This document shows, piece by piece, positions 1 to 8,634 of a stretch of DNA of 35,378 bases (the first letter of the stretch is position 1; the number at the start of each line of letters is the position of its first letter). A program made the translations under genes and the position numbers. Source of the stretch: Burkholderiales bacterium (GTDB lineage: Bacteria; Pseudomonadota; Gammaproteobacteria; Burkholderiales; Usitatibacteraceae); NCBI GenBank assembly GCA_025360815.1, contig JANYBL010000010.1, positions 1 to 35,378 of the forward strand, in the 5' to 3' direction. Below the pieces are notes generated by a model. The model ran no database searches and was not told the DNA's origin. It saw nothing but the letters and a program-made list of their open reading frames with translations.

Positions 1-393
1 GTTCAAATCGTTGCTCACGGTGTTGAACACCACGGCGTTCGTCAGCACGACATTCATGCCGATAGTTTGAAGCTGGTTCGTGGCGTCGTTCTGCACCGTG
101 CCTTGCAGCAGAATCCGGTTGCCGCCCAGAGTGAACGGTGAGGCGGTGGGAGCAAAGTTGAGGTTGTTGAACAACGTATCGGCGGTCAGGTCGTTGTTGG
201 GGCTGGTCTGCGTGCTGCCGTCAAAGATGAGGTTGTCGCCGGCACTTGGCACGCCGGGCGACCAGTTGCCAGCCGTGGACCAGTTGGCATCCACGCTGCC
301 GTTCCAAGTGTCAGTGGTTTGCGCGAAGGCCGGCAGCGAAACTGCCAGCATGGCGGCGGGGAGCGATTTCAGAAGACAAGACAAGGCTTTCAT
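1..393 (-). CDS. Autotransporter-like beta-strand repeat protein, N-terminal part (runs off left edge)
   Basis: The reading frame is open from an ATG at 393 to the window edge (131 codons). The first ~25 residues are a clear Sec signal peptide: MKALSCLLK, a hydrophobic core, then a cleavage site after PAFA-Q. The mature start contains TWNGSVDANWSTAGNWSPG and GDNLIFDG, the N-terminal signature of autotransporter-associated beta-strand repeat proteins that are abundant in Verrucomicrobia. These are long, surface-exposed or secreted passenger proteins of mostly unknown role. There is no Shine-Dalgarno; the leader is A/C-rich, which suits that phylum more than a betaproteobacterium. GC is visibly higher than in the sequence to the right. 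The gene is either foreign DNA or belongs to another organism joined to this contig. The repeat region and C-terminal barrel or anchor would lie outside the window. Confidence 0.8.
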   Translation of the reverse strand, partial: MKALSCLLKSLPAAMLAVSLPAFAQTTDTWNGSVDANWSTAGNWSPGVPSAGDNLIFDGSTQTSPNNDLTADTLFNNLNFAPTASPFTLGGNRILLQGTVQNDATNQLQTIGMNVVLTNAVVFNTVSNDLN

Positions 394-420
394 GTTTGTG
401 TTTTTGTTTTGGGCAATGTC

Positions 421-1851
421 GATAACCCCGCCGCCGCCCCCCCCGCCGCAAAACCCACTGACAATGCGGCGATAAAAACCGCGGGTGGTTTGCGCGATTC
501 CGAATGGCTTGGTGTTCCCATTCGCTGGGTCACCGGTGCATTGTTTGCGCTTGCCTTGTTGGCGATTTTATTTTTTGTGGGACGTTTATTGAACAGTAAA
601 AATCGCGAAAAGCGTTTGATGAGTGATGACGATATGCGGGTGCTGGCCAAAGAGGCCGAGATGCGCGCAGAAGGAAACGCAGCCGACTATGATGCCCGTC
701 AAAATGATGCCGCCGGCGATGATACGCCCCACTATTCCGCAGCTGAATTGAAGACCCTGTCCGAAGCGCATGCTGCTGAACAAGACGATGCAATGTTACG
801 CGCGATCAAACAACAACGCACGGGACAGTTCCAAGCCTCTGATTTTGTGTTGCCAAGCGGAGGAGCCGGTTTTGTTGCCTTGCCGGATACAGCGGCCTCT
901 ACATCAGATGCCCCAAACGCCGCATCTGGCGGGGCAATTGGGGTAGTTCAAGAGACGGCAGAATCGCAATATGCGCCCGCAACCTTGCCAGATTTATTGT
1001 TGTTCGACGCCGAGAAATTTGTTGTGCATCCCCCGGATGCAGACGGCCGCACGAAAGCACCAGCATACCCAGTCACCGATTTCTCAATGGATTTCCCGAT
1101 CGAGTCGCCGCTTGCTTCTGCGGCCAGCATTCATCTTGGCGAGCCGTTGGACGACGATAGCAATCCCTCGTCCGCGCGGTTTGATTTGGATACCTCGCCT
1201 ACCACCATGGTTGATTTTCTCGTTGGCGGCGATGAGGGCACAGACGACGAGCGTGTGCGGCGTTTGAAGTACATGTTTGAGCGTTACCCCGAGCTGCAAT
1301 CTAAAACAATTTCGATTGATGATGCCGATTCGGTGATAAATGCAGCACGTTTGTATTATGAGGAATCAAAAACTGACTCTGCACGCGACAAAGCCTGCGA
1401 ACTATTAACCTTCGCGGTTGAGGAGCGTCCACAAGAAACGAGTTTTTGGCTTGCTCTTTTCGAGATTTATCGCCTGGATCGGCTTGCCAAAGATTTCGCC
1501 GAATTAGCCTCAAAATTCCATGTGTTTTTTGGCAGTACTGAAGCATGGCCAAAGGTACGTCATATTGGCCACGAGCTGGATCCGGCGAACCCGCTGTTCG
1601 CAGCAGGCGGCACGTCGTCCGGGATTGATCGCTTTGATCCGCTCGCAGAAAACTGGCTTCATGCGCCAATTGACAGTGCGCCAGATTCGCTGGCGACCGA
1701 GATGCGTCAATCGCTACTGACGGCACACAAGGTGGCAGCCACTGAATTTGCACAAATCATGTCGAGGCTTACCTTACTTGATCAATCGTCCCGCGGCGCT
1801 GTCGCGCGCACCGGTGCCACTATCGATAATACAAACACCCCCAACCGCTGA
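421..1851 (+). pseudogene. FimV-like protein, C-terminal region, 5' end missing
   Basis: This frame has no credible start. Upstream of about 424 it enters the antisense of the autotransporter gene. What remains begins with a Pro/Ala linker, then one membrane helix (nt ~526-591, WVTGALFALALLAILFFVG) followed by basic residues, an acidic low-complexity cytoplasmic stretch, and a C-terminal helical region (nt ~1290-1600). That last region has the FimV-type C-terminal pattern: a TPR-like segment with AREF-style helices, a WPKVRHIG motif and ELDPANPLF. FimV-family proteins are inner-membrane organisers of type IV pili and cell poles. The periplasmic FimV N-terminal domain and LysM motif are absent. 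A PilZ-like gene follows 13 bp downstream, probably co-transcribed. The missing 5' end could reflect a contig chimera, an insertion or an inversion. Family assignment is by pattern only. Confidence 0.6.
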
Positions 1852-1864
1852 CGAAGAGTCGAAC

Positions 1865-3571
1865 ATGGACAATCAAATTGGCGATTCAGCACTTTCAATT
1901 GAAGCCGTAGACAACAGCAATTCGCATGGCGAGCGATCCGCGACCCCACCCAGCGAAATGTCGGTCAGCTCGCTCAAAAATCGGGAGCAGCGCACCAGCC
2001 TTATTGCCATGGTGAAGTCGCTGGCCGATGCCCCTGCGCCGATTGCTTCAGAAAAATTGCGCGAGATTATCGCGTTTGAAAACAAACTGTATCCAATTAT
2101 CCAAGCTGATAAAAGATGGTTTTTTTCACGCGCCAGCAAGATCGAAGCGATTCAGTTTTCGCGGGATATGTTTGTGTTGCACAGCGTCGCCGCGCAAACG
2201 TTGGCGACATTAATTGAGCGTCGTGCCGAATGGTCATACACCAACAGTGATCAACTACTCCAGCAAATGGTGGCGTTTGCGCTCTACCACCACTGCGCTG
2301 CGATTAAATGGTCTTTTTTTCGGCATGAGCCGATCAAACCAACGGTCTGGCCCGAACTGCATAAGCTTTTTCAATTTGCCGAGAGAAATGGCTTTGCCAC
2401 AGCAGCGGTGATCTTGTTTGATGAGGTGCCGGCCACATACACCGATGGTCGTCCCAACTATATTTCTGCGCAGGCGCTGTACATCCGTGCACTGTTATTG
2501 GATGTTTTGAACACGGGCAGCCTGACAACCGAGCAGGTGGAAATCGCCGATGGCTGGCTGGCCGAATGGACGTCAAAATATTCGTTTGAAAACTCTTATC
2601 TTCCAAACGCGCACAGCCTGTTTGTGGATTTGCAAATGCCAGCAGGCCTACAACTTATCACCGGCCGTTCTGCGGGCAATCATTACCGCTATTTACGTCA
2701 GGATGCACTCAAAAATCAGGTTGAAGCGGTACGCAGCGAACTCCGTGCTGGGCGAACCTATCAGGGGCGAGGCGCCCCCTATGCGTTCACGATGGAGCAG
2801 CACGTGGCGCTGTTGTCGACGATCGAACGCCTGTATCAAACGCTGCTTAACGCCAGTGTTTCCCGCATTGAAGAACGAACCGAAGTCGCCAATCTATCGG
2901 CAGAAATTTGCGTGGATTTTGAGTCTGTTCGCCGTGCGGTTGCTGGAGAAGCGCCGCCGTTGCCGACTGAAAATAACGGTGCAATAAAATTTGATGCGAA
3001 CGAGCTGTCGTTGGAACCTAAAGGAGGAGAGCCCAACGCGGCGACCGCGCAAAACCAAGTCGATCAACTTGTACGGCCGCGCTGGAAAATTTACGACATC
3101 AGCTCAAAGGGCGTTGGGTTGTTGGTTGATCGCGCTGCGGGTGAAGAGGTTAGTGTTAGCCAGATCATTGCGATCAAACCGGATAGTTTTGCACATTGGA
3201 TGGTAGGCGTGGTGGTGCGCAAAATCATGCAGCCAACAACCGGTCAAACGCTGCTGGGTGTGCAGATCCTGTGCTATCGACCGTTGCCGGTATCGCTAAC
3301 GCGAACCGTGGCTGCGACGGACTCAAAGGCGGAAACGGAAACTGCGGGAGCAACACCGGCTGCGACCGTGACGATTGCAGCGCTTTATTTGCCAGATATA
3401 AACCAAGACGGTAAATCAGACATCATGATTTTGCCTGCATCGGATTTTCAATTAAAAAACGTGTTCAGTTTGGTTGCCGAAAGTAGCCAATTCAGCGTGC
3501 GAATCAATCGGGTCTTAAGGCAAGGCCGCGATTGGGTCGGCCTGCGCTTTGAGGTGATTGGTAAGGCTTAA
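1865..3571 (+). CDS. PilZ-like domain protein
   Basis: A 568-residue protein starting at ATG 1865, with GAAGAG 7 nt upstream, 13 bp after the preceding gene. No signal peptide or membrane helix is visible, so it should be cytoplasmic. The first ~390 residues are helical and unrecognised. The C-terminal third (around residues 400-568) has two segments typical of PilZ-type beta barrels: WKIYDISSKGVGLLV with nearby basic residues, then a tail ending in DWVGLRFEVIG. PilZ domains bind cyclic di-GMP and often act on pili, flagella or exopolysaccharide. The canonical RxxxR ... DxSxxG motif is only partly met: YDISSKGVG is present, and the arginines before it are at RPRW. Cyclic di-GMP binding is therefore an inference. 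Placement after a FimV-like gene suggests a pilus or cell-pole role. Confidence 0.55.
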   Translation: MDNQIGDSALSIEAVDNSNSHGERSATPPSEMSVSSLKNREQRTSLIAMVKSLADAPAPIASEKLREIIAFENKLYPIIQADKRWFFSRASKIEAIQFSRDMFVLHSVAAQTLATLIERRAEWSYTNSDQLLQQMVAFALYHHCAAIKWSFFRHEPIKPTVWPELHKLFQFAERNGFATAAVILFDEVPATYTDGRPNYISAQALYIRALLLDVLNTGSLTTEQVEIADGWLAEWTSKYSFENSYLPNAHSLFVDLQMPAGLQLITGRSAGNHYRYLRQDALKNQVEAVRSELRAGRTYQGRGAPYAFTMEQHVALLSTIERLYQTLLNASVSRIEERTEVANLSAEICVDFESVRRAVAGEAPPLPTENNGAIKFDANELSLEPKGGEPNAATAQNQVDQLVRPRWKIYDISSKGVGLLVDRAAGEEVSVSQIIAIKPDSFAHWMVGVVVRKIMQPTTGQTLLGVQILCYRPLPVSLTRTVAATDSKAETETAGATPAATVTIAALYLPDINQDGKSDIMILPASDFQLKNVFSLVAESSQFSVRINRVLRQGRDWVGLRFEVIGKA

Positions 3572-3585
3572 GGTGGTGCACAGGG

Positions 3586-3723
3586 CTACACCTGAATCAG
3601 CATAAAACTCGCGCCAAAGTATCTTGCGATGCGCTTGGCACGGTTAGGCCCAAATGCAAGATGTCCGTATTCGTTTTGAATCGCCGATCCGAAATCCCAG
3701 TAGGGACGGGCATCTTCAGGCAT
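3586..3723 (-). CDS. Small ORF (45 aa) after rnfH, unknown
   Basis: ATG at 3723 lies 8 bp beyond the rnfH stop on the same strand and opens 45 codons (MPEDARPYWDFGSAIQNEY...GASFMLIQV) to TAG. The composition looks protein-like, with W, Y, F and balanced charges, and it fills the gap between rnfH and the convergent PilZ-like gene. There is no Shine-Dalgarno, so translation would have to be coupled to rnfH. I do not recognise the family. It could equally be the tail of a decayed gene. Confidence 0.3.
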   Translation of the reverse strand: MPEDARPYWDFGSAIQNEYGHLAFGPNRAKRIARYFGASFMLIQV

Positions 3724-3731
3724 TTTAGCTA

Positions 3732-4034
3732 TTAGGTGTGAGCGCTTTTACGATAGCTTTTAGTCGGTACTTTTGCACGGCGAGCGTCTTTTGGATCGGC
3801 TTGAAGCGGCCGATAAATCTCTACACGATCACCCTCGCGCAGCACAAAATTAATCGCCCGAGCTTTCCCCCAAACGCCGCAAGCAATGTTCGACATTGAA
3901 AAATTTTGGATATGTTCGGCGATGGCCGACGCCATAATCGCATCAGAAATCGTTGCGCCAATCGCGACCTGAACAAGTCGCTCGCCTGCCCATTCGGGGC
4001 ATGAATACGCGACAGTAATATTTAGCAGGCTCAT
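3732..4034 (-). CDS. rnfH: RnfH family ubiquitin-like protein
   Basis: A 100-residue protein with the RnfH/PasI pattern: ITVAYSCPE near the N terminus, a GATISDAI segment, VWGKA, then the signature GDRVEIYRPLQADPKDARRAK near the C terminus. The family has a ubiquitin-like beta-grasp fold. Its role is unsettled, although it is usually paired with RatA and in some E. coli work was described as the antitoxin PasI. The start at 4034 is chosen because ATGA overlaps the ratA stop (positions 4031-4034), a classic translational coupling. A longer in-frame extension upstream lies inside ratA and is unlikely. Confidence 0.88.
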   Translation of the reverse strand: MSLLNITVAYSCPEWAGERLVQVAIGATISDAIMASAIAEHIQNFSMSNIACGVWGKARAINFVLREGDRVEIYRPLQADPKDARRAKVPTKSYRKSAHT

Positions 4035-4483
4035 CGTTTTTGCCCAGCCGTCGCCCAAGATAAGTTCTCAGCCCGCGCCACAAAACGATCCATCATCGTC
4101 TCTGCAATCATGCCAAATACGGGGCCGACGGCGTGCTCAAGCACGATATTAGAAAATGCATATTCAAGCTGCAATTCAACTTTACAAGCTTCTGCGGAGA
4201 GTGCTAAAAAATGCCAATGCCCTTGCAAGTTTTTGAACGGTCCATCACGTAGCGTCAGACGCATCCACTCGTGATTTTCTTTGGTGTTTACGGTGGTAAA
4301 CGATTGCGAAACCCCCGCATAGCGAATCGCAATTGTCGCAACGGTCTCGCGCTCATCCCGTTTTAACACCTCAGTTCCGCCACACCATGGCAAAAACTCC
4401 GGGTAGCGTTCAACAGCATCGACCAACTGAAACATCACCTCAGCGGCGTGGGAAACGAGTACAGATTTGGATACGGTTGGCAT
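4031..4483 (-). CDS. ratA: RatA/PasT family START-like protein
   Basis: A 150-residue single-domain SRPBCC/START protein. The start at 4483 (MPTVSKSVLVSHAAEVMF) matches the usual beginning of this family; an upstream ATG at 4510 is possible. Family marks include LVDAVERYPEFLPWCGG, DGPFKNLQGHWHF and the C-terminal MMDRFVARAENL. Homologues are the ubiquinone-binding Coq10-like proteins. E. coli RatA was reported to block 70S ribosome association, and the name PasT refers to the same protein. Whether it acts as a toxin here is not visible. It is divergent from smpB across a 134-bp shared upstream region and overlaps rnfH by 4 bp, the standard proteobacterial arrangement. Confidence 0.9.
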   Translation of the reverse strand: MPTVSKSVLVSHAAEVMFQLVDAVERYPEFLPWCGGTEVLKRDERETVATIAIRYAGVSQSFTTVNTKENHEWMRLTLRDGPFKNLQGHWHFLALSAEACKVELQLEYAFSNIVLEHAVGPVFGMIAETMMDRFVARAENLSWATAGQKR

Positions 4484-4617
4484 ATGGATTCGTCTGAATG
4501 GTGCCTTCATTTTAGCCGAGCATGCGGCTAATTCGCGAATCGATGATGAATGGATGGCGGCTGCTAGCCCGCATCGGTTAAAATCATGATTCATATGAAA
4601 AAGTGCCGAAATCAACA

Positions 4618-5067
4618 ATGACGATTGCCGACAATAAAAAAGCGTTTTTCGATTACTTTATCGAGGACCGTTACGAGGCAGGATTGGTTCTGCAAGGATG
4701 GGAAGTCAAAGCCATCCGCGAAGGCCGTGCGCAAATTAAAGAGGGCTACGTGGTGCTGCAAAACGGTGCGTTTTATTTGATCGGCGCGCACATCTCGCCG
4801 CTCAATTCCGCTTCCACCCACGTCACGCCGGATAGTGTGCGAACCCGCAAGCTGCTACTCAACGAAGCTGAAATCGACAAACTTATCGGCAAAGTGGAAC
4901 AACGCGGCTACACAGTCGTGCCGCTCAATTTGCATTATTCAAAAGGGTTTGTAAAACTCGAAATCGGTGTTGCCAAAGGCAAAAAACAATACGACAAACG
5001 TGCCACCGAAAAAGAAAAAGATGGCAAACGTGAGCAGCAACAGGCGATGAAAAAATTCGTGGAATAA
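4618..5067 (+). CDS. smpB: SsrA-binding protein SmpB
   Basis: A 149-residue tmRNA partner for trans-translation. It carries the family marks [41 protein letters not shown], a central LIGAHISPL segment, [21 protein letters not shown], and a basic, disordered C-terminal tail ending in KKFVE. ATG 4618 is preferred because it gives the usual N terminus ([11 protein letters not shown]). An in-frame GTG at 4603 would add MPKS plus one residue. No strong Shine-Dalgarno is seen at either start. No tmRNA gene is seen in the window. Confidence 0.95.
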   Translation: MTIADNKKAFFDYFIEDRYEAGLVLQGWEVKAIREGRAQIKEGYVVLQNGAFYLIGAHISPLNSASTHVTPDSVRTRKLLLNEAEIDKLIGKVEQRGYTVVPLNLHYSKGFVKLEIGVAKGKKQYDKRATEKEKDGKREQQQAMKKFVE

Positions 5068-5081
5068 AGTTTTTGAAAAAT

Positions 5082-5137
5082 CTAGGCTGGACGGGCGTTT
5101 CAGGCCATTTTGTGCTCAAACGCCGCGCGGGGGCTAG
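5082..5137. repeat. REP-like imperfect palindrome, copy 1
   Basis: This element lies 14 bp after smpB. It starts with CTAGGCTGGACGGGCGTTTC, which recurs exactly at 30226-30245. It can fold: GGCGTTT (5094-5100) pairs with AAACGCC (5118-5124), and the outer ends are both CTAG (5082-5085 and 5134-5137). The rest of 5138-5247, up to the convergent receptor gene, contains nothing I recognise. Confidence 0.5.
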
Positions 5138-5247
5138 CACTCAATGAATTCTCCCGATCACATTTGCTTGTTCTCAAGGTCGTGTTCGTTGCGTCTGATG
5201 CACCTCAGAACATACAATCAGATCCACAATCAGAACGCGCAAAGTAC

Positions 5248-7458
5248 TTAAAAATTGATTTTTGCAGACGCAAAATAGGTTCTGCCTGGCAGTCGATAAT
5301 ACTGCCCTTCGCCTAGTTCACTGACGGCCACTGGATCGCGGCGGTTGGTGATATTGCGGCCATCAATCCGGAAATCCCAATCCGCGAAACGGTAGCTGAG
5401 ACCGGCATCGACTGTTGTGTACGCGCCTGCCGGTGCCATATTTTCACGATCCAGAAAACGGCTGCCCACATAATTCCACACCACCGATCCGCCCGGACCA
5501 TTGAGGGGCGCATAAATGATGCCGAGTGAGGCGAGCTTGTCTGGTGAGGCCTCCAGGCGGTTGCCGGAAAACGATTGTAGGCTGCCGTCTCCTTGTGCGA
5601 CCGCATAGTCGGTATAGCGGGCACGATGATGTGCAGCGCTTCCTTTCGCCATCAGCGCATCGCTGAAACGATAGGCTGCTTCGGCCTCGACGCCGCTGAA
5701 CTTTTCCTGCCCCGCATTGGCAAGGCTTGGCAAACCGCCGATATTTTCACGAATCACCAGATTTTTAAATCGCATACGAAAAAAAGATATTTCCCAGTCT
5801 AGCCGTCCGCCGAGCGCGCGCCCTTTGAAACCTACCTCAGCGCTCTTGGCAGTCTCTGGTTTCAGAATAGTTCCTTCTGCCTCCGGCCCGAAATCGATGG
5901 CTGCTGGTTTGTAGCTGTCGCGATAATTTGCAAACGCGGTCAGGCGATTGGCTTGGTCAATCCACAGCGCATAGCTGGCTGCCAGGGTGCCAGTCAGCCC
6001 CGTCTTTCTCGCCTTGGCGACAGCGATAAAATTTGGCGTTCCTGGTGTGGCGTGATGATCCACCGCTTCACCATCACGGCTTTCGCGCGTGTCGTTGTAG
6101 CGCAAGCCCAACAGAAAATTCCAGCGCCCATCAGTCTGCCCATCTGGCCGCCAATTAAGTTGGCTGTACAACCCCGCGAAATTTCGCCGGTCGCGGAGCA
6201 TCGTTGATTCATCAATCTCCAGCGACGTGGAGAGTGGGCGATTGGCGCCGCTAGGCAAAACAGCGTACTCAAAATTGTCGCTTTGCTGACGACCATTCCC
6301 GTACAAAAAATCAAATCCGTTTGTCCAATTAACGGTTGCGATAGGTTTTGAGGCCAGATAAGTATCAATATAACCGTAGGCGGTGGTTACCGATTGCCGA
6401 TAACCGTCCACATTGTGGATCACGCCATCATCCGAAAATTCAGGCCGAAGGTATCCGCGAATATTGTGATTTTCAGCGCGCGCAAATGAGATAAGTGTGT
6501 TCCAGATACCGAAGGGCAATGATTTTTCCAGCCCAATATTTAGCTGGACGCGATTCTGATCCGCTCTCGCATCGCGCGGGTTGGCATTTGCATCGAGTGG
6601 GAATCGCGGCGTCAGTAAACCCTCTTCTACCGGGTGCGGGCTGTACGGCCGTTGGCGCAGCGCGGTCGCATCGAAATCGAGATGCACTTTGCCCCATGCG
6701 TTATCAAAGGCAGCTCGATACAATAAGTGTGCGCGGCCAAGCTTGGCCGCATCTTGGCTGAATTGCTGGGTACTGACATTGGCGCTTAATGATTGTTGCA
6801 ATGATTGGTTTGGGGATTGATTTCGGACTGCATGTGACGCGCTTTCAGCAGATAAATTGGTGCTGAACGACACATTGACGGTGTTGCGTGAGCCGATTGA
6901 CAGGCTGGCTTCACGCGGCATTTCACCAGCCGGATAATGAATCACATTGATGACCCCGACAAAGCTGGTGGCGCCATACATCACGGGTGCTGCGCCGCGT
7001 AACACTTCAATTTGCTTAACGTTGTTCAAATCCAGCGTGGTCAGTGCTGGGTTGAATGCGCCGCCCGAAGGCACGCCGTCTACCACTAGCAAAAACGCAT
7101 CAAATTCGCGTAATCCCCATAATCCGGGCACCGAACTAGCCGGGCCTGCGTCGCCACCAGGCGCAATATCGACACCTGCGACGAGGCTCAACGCTGTCCG
7201 CAAATCCCGCGCATTGCGGTCATGCAATTCCTTGCCGGTAACGATCGTGATCATGGCCGGGCTACTGTTAATGTCGACAGGTATTTTCGAGCTAATTACT
7301 TCCAGAACAGGCAGCGTGTCTGCAACACCAACGCTGCCAGCAGCGTTGGCGGTAGTTACAAATGGCGTAATGACTGTTGCCGCTAAGGCAGCAGTTGCCA
7401 TCATGGTGGGAGAGAAAATAGCGGACAACACAGCGGACAACACAGCGATTTCTTTCAT
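5248..7458 (-). CDS. TonB-dependent outer-membrane receptor
   Basis: A 736-residue protein starting at ATG 7458, with a long signal region (MKEIAVLSAVL ... TTANA). A TonB-box-like DTLPVLEV follows, then a plug domain (residues ~45-165: ITIVTGKELHDR, LRTALSLVAGVDI, VDGVPSGG, IEVLRGAAPVMYGATSFVGVINVI). The rest is a 22-strand-type barrel with alternating aromatic residues, ending in the family's terminal aromatic (FASAKINF). It imports a scarce ligand across the outer membrane using TonB energy. The ligand is unknown: there is no neighbouring ABC transporter, no siderophore gene and no recognisable cobalamin riboswitch upstream. The ATG is chosen over an upstream start because it begins the signal peptide. 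A 12-bp direct duplication (GCGGACAACACA, ~7424-7447) lies in the signal-peptide region. It converges with smpB. Confidence 0.9.
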   Translation of the reverse strand: MKEIAVLSAVLSAIFSPTMMATAALAATVITPFVTTANAAGSVGVADTLPVLEVISSKIPVDINSSPAMITIVTGKELHDRNARDLRTALSLVAGVDIAPGGDAGPASSVPGLWGLREFDAFLLVVDGVPSGGAFNPALTTLDLNNVKQIEVLRGAAPVMYGATSFVGVINVIHYPAGEMPREASLSIGSRNTVNVSFSTNLSAESASHAVRNQSPNQSLQQSLSANVSTQQFSQDAAKLGRAHLLYRAAFDNAWGKVHLDFDATALRQRPYSPHPVEEGLLTPRFPLDANANPRDARADQNRVQLNIGLEKSLPFGIWNTLISFARAENHNIRGYLRPEFSDDGVIHNVDGYRQSVTTAYGYIDTYLASKPIATVNWTNGFDFLYGNGRQQSDNFEYAVLPSGANRPLSTSLEIDESTMLRDRRNFAGLYSQLNWRPDGQTDGRWNFLLGLRYNDTRESRDGEAVDHHATPGTPNFIAVAKARKTGLTGTLAASYALWIDQANRLTAFANYRDSYKPAAIDFGPEAEGTILKPETAKSAEVGFKGRALGGRLDWEISFFRMRFKNLVIRENIGGLPSLANAGQEKFSGVEAEAAYRFSDALMAKGSAAHHRARYTDYAVAQGDGSLQSFSGNRLEASPDKLASLGIIYAPLNGPGGSVVWNYVGSRFLDRENMAPAGAYTTVDAGLSYRFADWDFRIDGRNITNRRDPVAVSELGEGQYYRLPGRTYFASAKINF

Positions 7459-7800
7459 GACGAGATTAAATTTGATTGGATTGATCGTATCGCGAAAAAA
7501 CGGTGCAAAAAAAGTGAATTTCTGCGCGGCCGACCATAACATCTAAACAAAAAACAACGAATAACAATTAGTCTTTTAGCGCAGATTGCAATGTCATTAC
7601 TGGTTGGTTCGATGTATGTGCATCAATGCGCTTGCACCGATCTAGACATAGACATAGGCATTGATACCGACGCAGAAACAACATAAAAAATAAATAAAAG
7701 TAAACGGCGACACAGATTGCGATAAATGCCTTGAACAGCAAATTGGCCTGAAAGGCTCGCCAGTGCTGGGGCTTGGCGATTTTTTATCATGCGATGTAAA
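7459..7800. other. Intergenic region between yaeQ and the TonB receptor
   Basis: This 342-bp gap contains no supported gene. It should hold the receptor promoter on the minus strand. I looked for a cobalamin riboswitch and a clear Fur box and found neither. The only distinct element is a plus-strand hairpin with a T-run at 7757-7785, listed separately. The segment 7640-7700 has short direct repeats (gacatagacatag). Confidence 0.5.
7757..7785 (+). terminator. Intrinsic-terminator-like hairpin on the plus strand
   Basis: TCGCCA (7757-7762) pairs with TGGCGA (7774-7779) across an 11-nt loop and is followed by six Ts (7780-7785). The T-run is on the plus strand, although both flanking genes are on the minus strand. 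It would therefore end a plus-strand transcript for which no gene is seen. Stem length is modest. Confidence 0.4.
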
Positions 7801-8358
7801 TCAGTTGACGCGTCCGTTTGCCGACTTGAGCGTATGCAGCTCAACCGCAACCATGTCCGTATCGCCTGAAAATAAAATCGCGCCGTCCTGAATGCTCACA
7901 CTAAACGACATATTGCGCTCAGCTAATTTTGCAAGGGCTTTGCTCGCTTCTTGCGGAATATTCATCACCGCTAAATTGTTCAGGCGCGCCACTAATGCTT
8001 CGTTGGCCTTCCACCACATCTCTGCCGCACTGCCGCCATAGGTGTAGAGCGTCACCGCTGTGGAGCGCCCACAGGCTTTGCGCAACCATTTTTCATCGGG
8101 CAAGCCAATATCGATCCAATCTTGAACCGCACCGGTAAAATCCTTACGCCAAATGGTTGGCTCATGATCGGTTGAAATACCTTTGGCGAATTCTAGATAT
8201 TCTTCTGCATGCAGTGCGAACGCTAGCACCCGAACCATCATTCGCTCGTCCGTCTCGGAAGGGTGACGTGCAATCGTGAGTTCGTGCGTCGCATAATAGC
8301 CGCGATCCATATCGGAAACGGAAAGTTCAGCTTTAAAAATGGTGGATTTAATAGCCAT
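7801..8358 (-). CDS. yaeQ: YaeQ family protein
   Basis: A 185-residue protein. The start MAIKSTIFKAELSVSDMDRGYY is the family's typical N terminus; an upstream extension would run into ybcJ. Further marks are HELTIARHPSETDERMMVRVLAFAL, WIDIGLPDEKWLRKACGR, VTLYTYGG and a C-terminal SFSVSIQDG segment. YaeQ has a nuclease-like (PD-(D/E)XK) fold. Its function is poorly known, though it was once reported as a high-copy suppressor of rfaH loss. It is the last gene of the prfC-ychJ-ybcJ-yaeQ run, 10 bp after ybcJ. Confidence 0.92.
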   Translation of the reverse strand: MAIKSTIFKAELSVSDMDRGYYATHELTIARHPSETDERMMVRVLAFALHAEEYLEFAKGISTDHEPTIWRKDFTGAVQDWIDIGLPDEKWLRKACGRSTAVTLYTYGGSAAEMWWKANEALVARLNNLAVMNIPQEASKALAKLAERNMSFSVSIQDGAILFSGDTDMVAVELHTLKSANGRVN

Positions 8359-8368
8359 TAGCTTGAAT

Positions 8369-8596
8369 TTAGCTACCTTTTGGTGCCAACACAAAAATCC
8401 GCGCGTTGCCGTAACGAACAATTTGACCCGCACGAATTTTATTGCGCTTTCGGCTTTCTGGTTTGCCATCGACCTTAACCAAACCCTGCACAATCAGCGC
8501 CGAGCCGCCGCCGCCGCTAGAAGCGAAGCCTGCCAGCTTGAGTAGATGGTTCAGCTCGATGTATTCGTCGGTTAAAAAATATTCAATATCGTTCAT
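8369..8596 (-). CDS. ybcJ: YbcJ-like S4-domain RNA-binding protein
   Basis: A 75-residue protein that is almost entirely one S4 domain: YIELNHLLKLAGFASSGGGGSALIVQGLVKVDGKPESRKRNKIRAGQIV. The order of hydrophobic helix, GG turn, V(N/D)G and R-K-(K/R) basic strand is that of YbcJ/RlbA-type S4 proteins, which bind structured RNA. It lies between ychJ (38 bp upstream) and yaeQ (10 bp downstream) on the same strand. The exact RNA target is unknown. Confidence 0.88.
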   Translation of the reverse strand: MNDIEYFLTDEYIELNHLLKLAGFASSGGGGSALIVQGLVKVDGKPESRKRNKIRAGQIVRYGNARIFVLAPKGS

Positions 8597-8634
8597 GTGT
8601 TTGCCTTCATTTTTAGCTGCGCTATCGATTTAAA

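Noticed and set aside
319-420. Upstream ATG at 319 as the start of the FimV-like gene.
   Set aside because: The first ~35 codons are antisense to the autotransporter signal peptide and are not protein-like; the frame is open there by chance.
4031-4483. ratA-rnfH as a toxin-antitoxin (PasTI) system.
   Set aside because: The pair is conserved, chromosomal and housekeeping-like across proteobacteria; toxicity was reported in some E. coli work only, so I do not call it a TA module here.
6947-7546. A 199-codon plus-strand ORF with hydrophobic segments.
   Set aside because: It is fully antisense to the signal peptide and plug domain of the TonB receptor; its Ser/Pro/Asn-rich composition is the mirror of the real gene and it has no family pattern.
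7459-7800. Cobalamin riboswitch upstream of the TonB receptor.
   Set aside because: No B12-box-like sequence or the expected multi-stem arrangement is seen on the minus strand.
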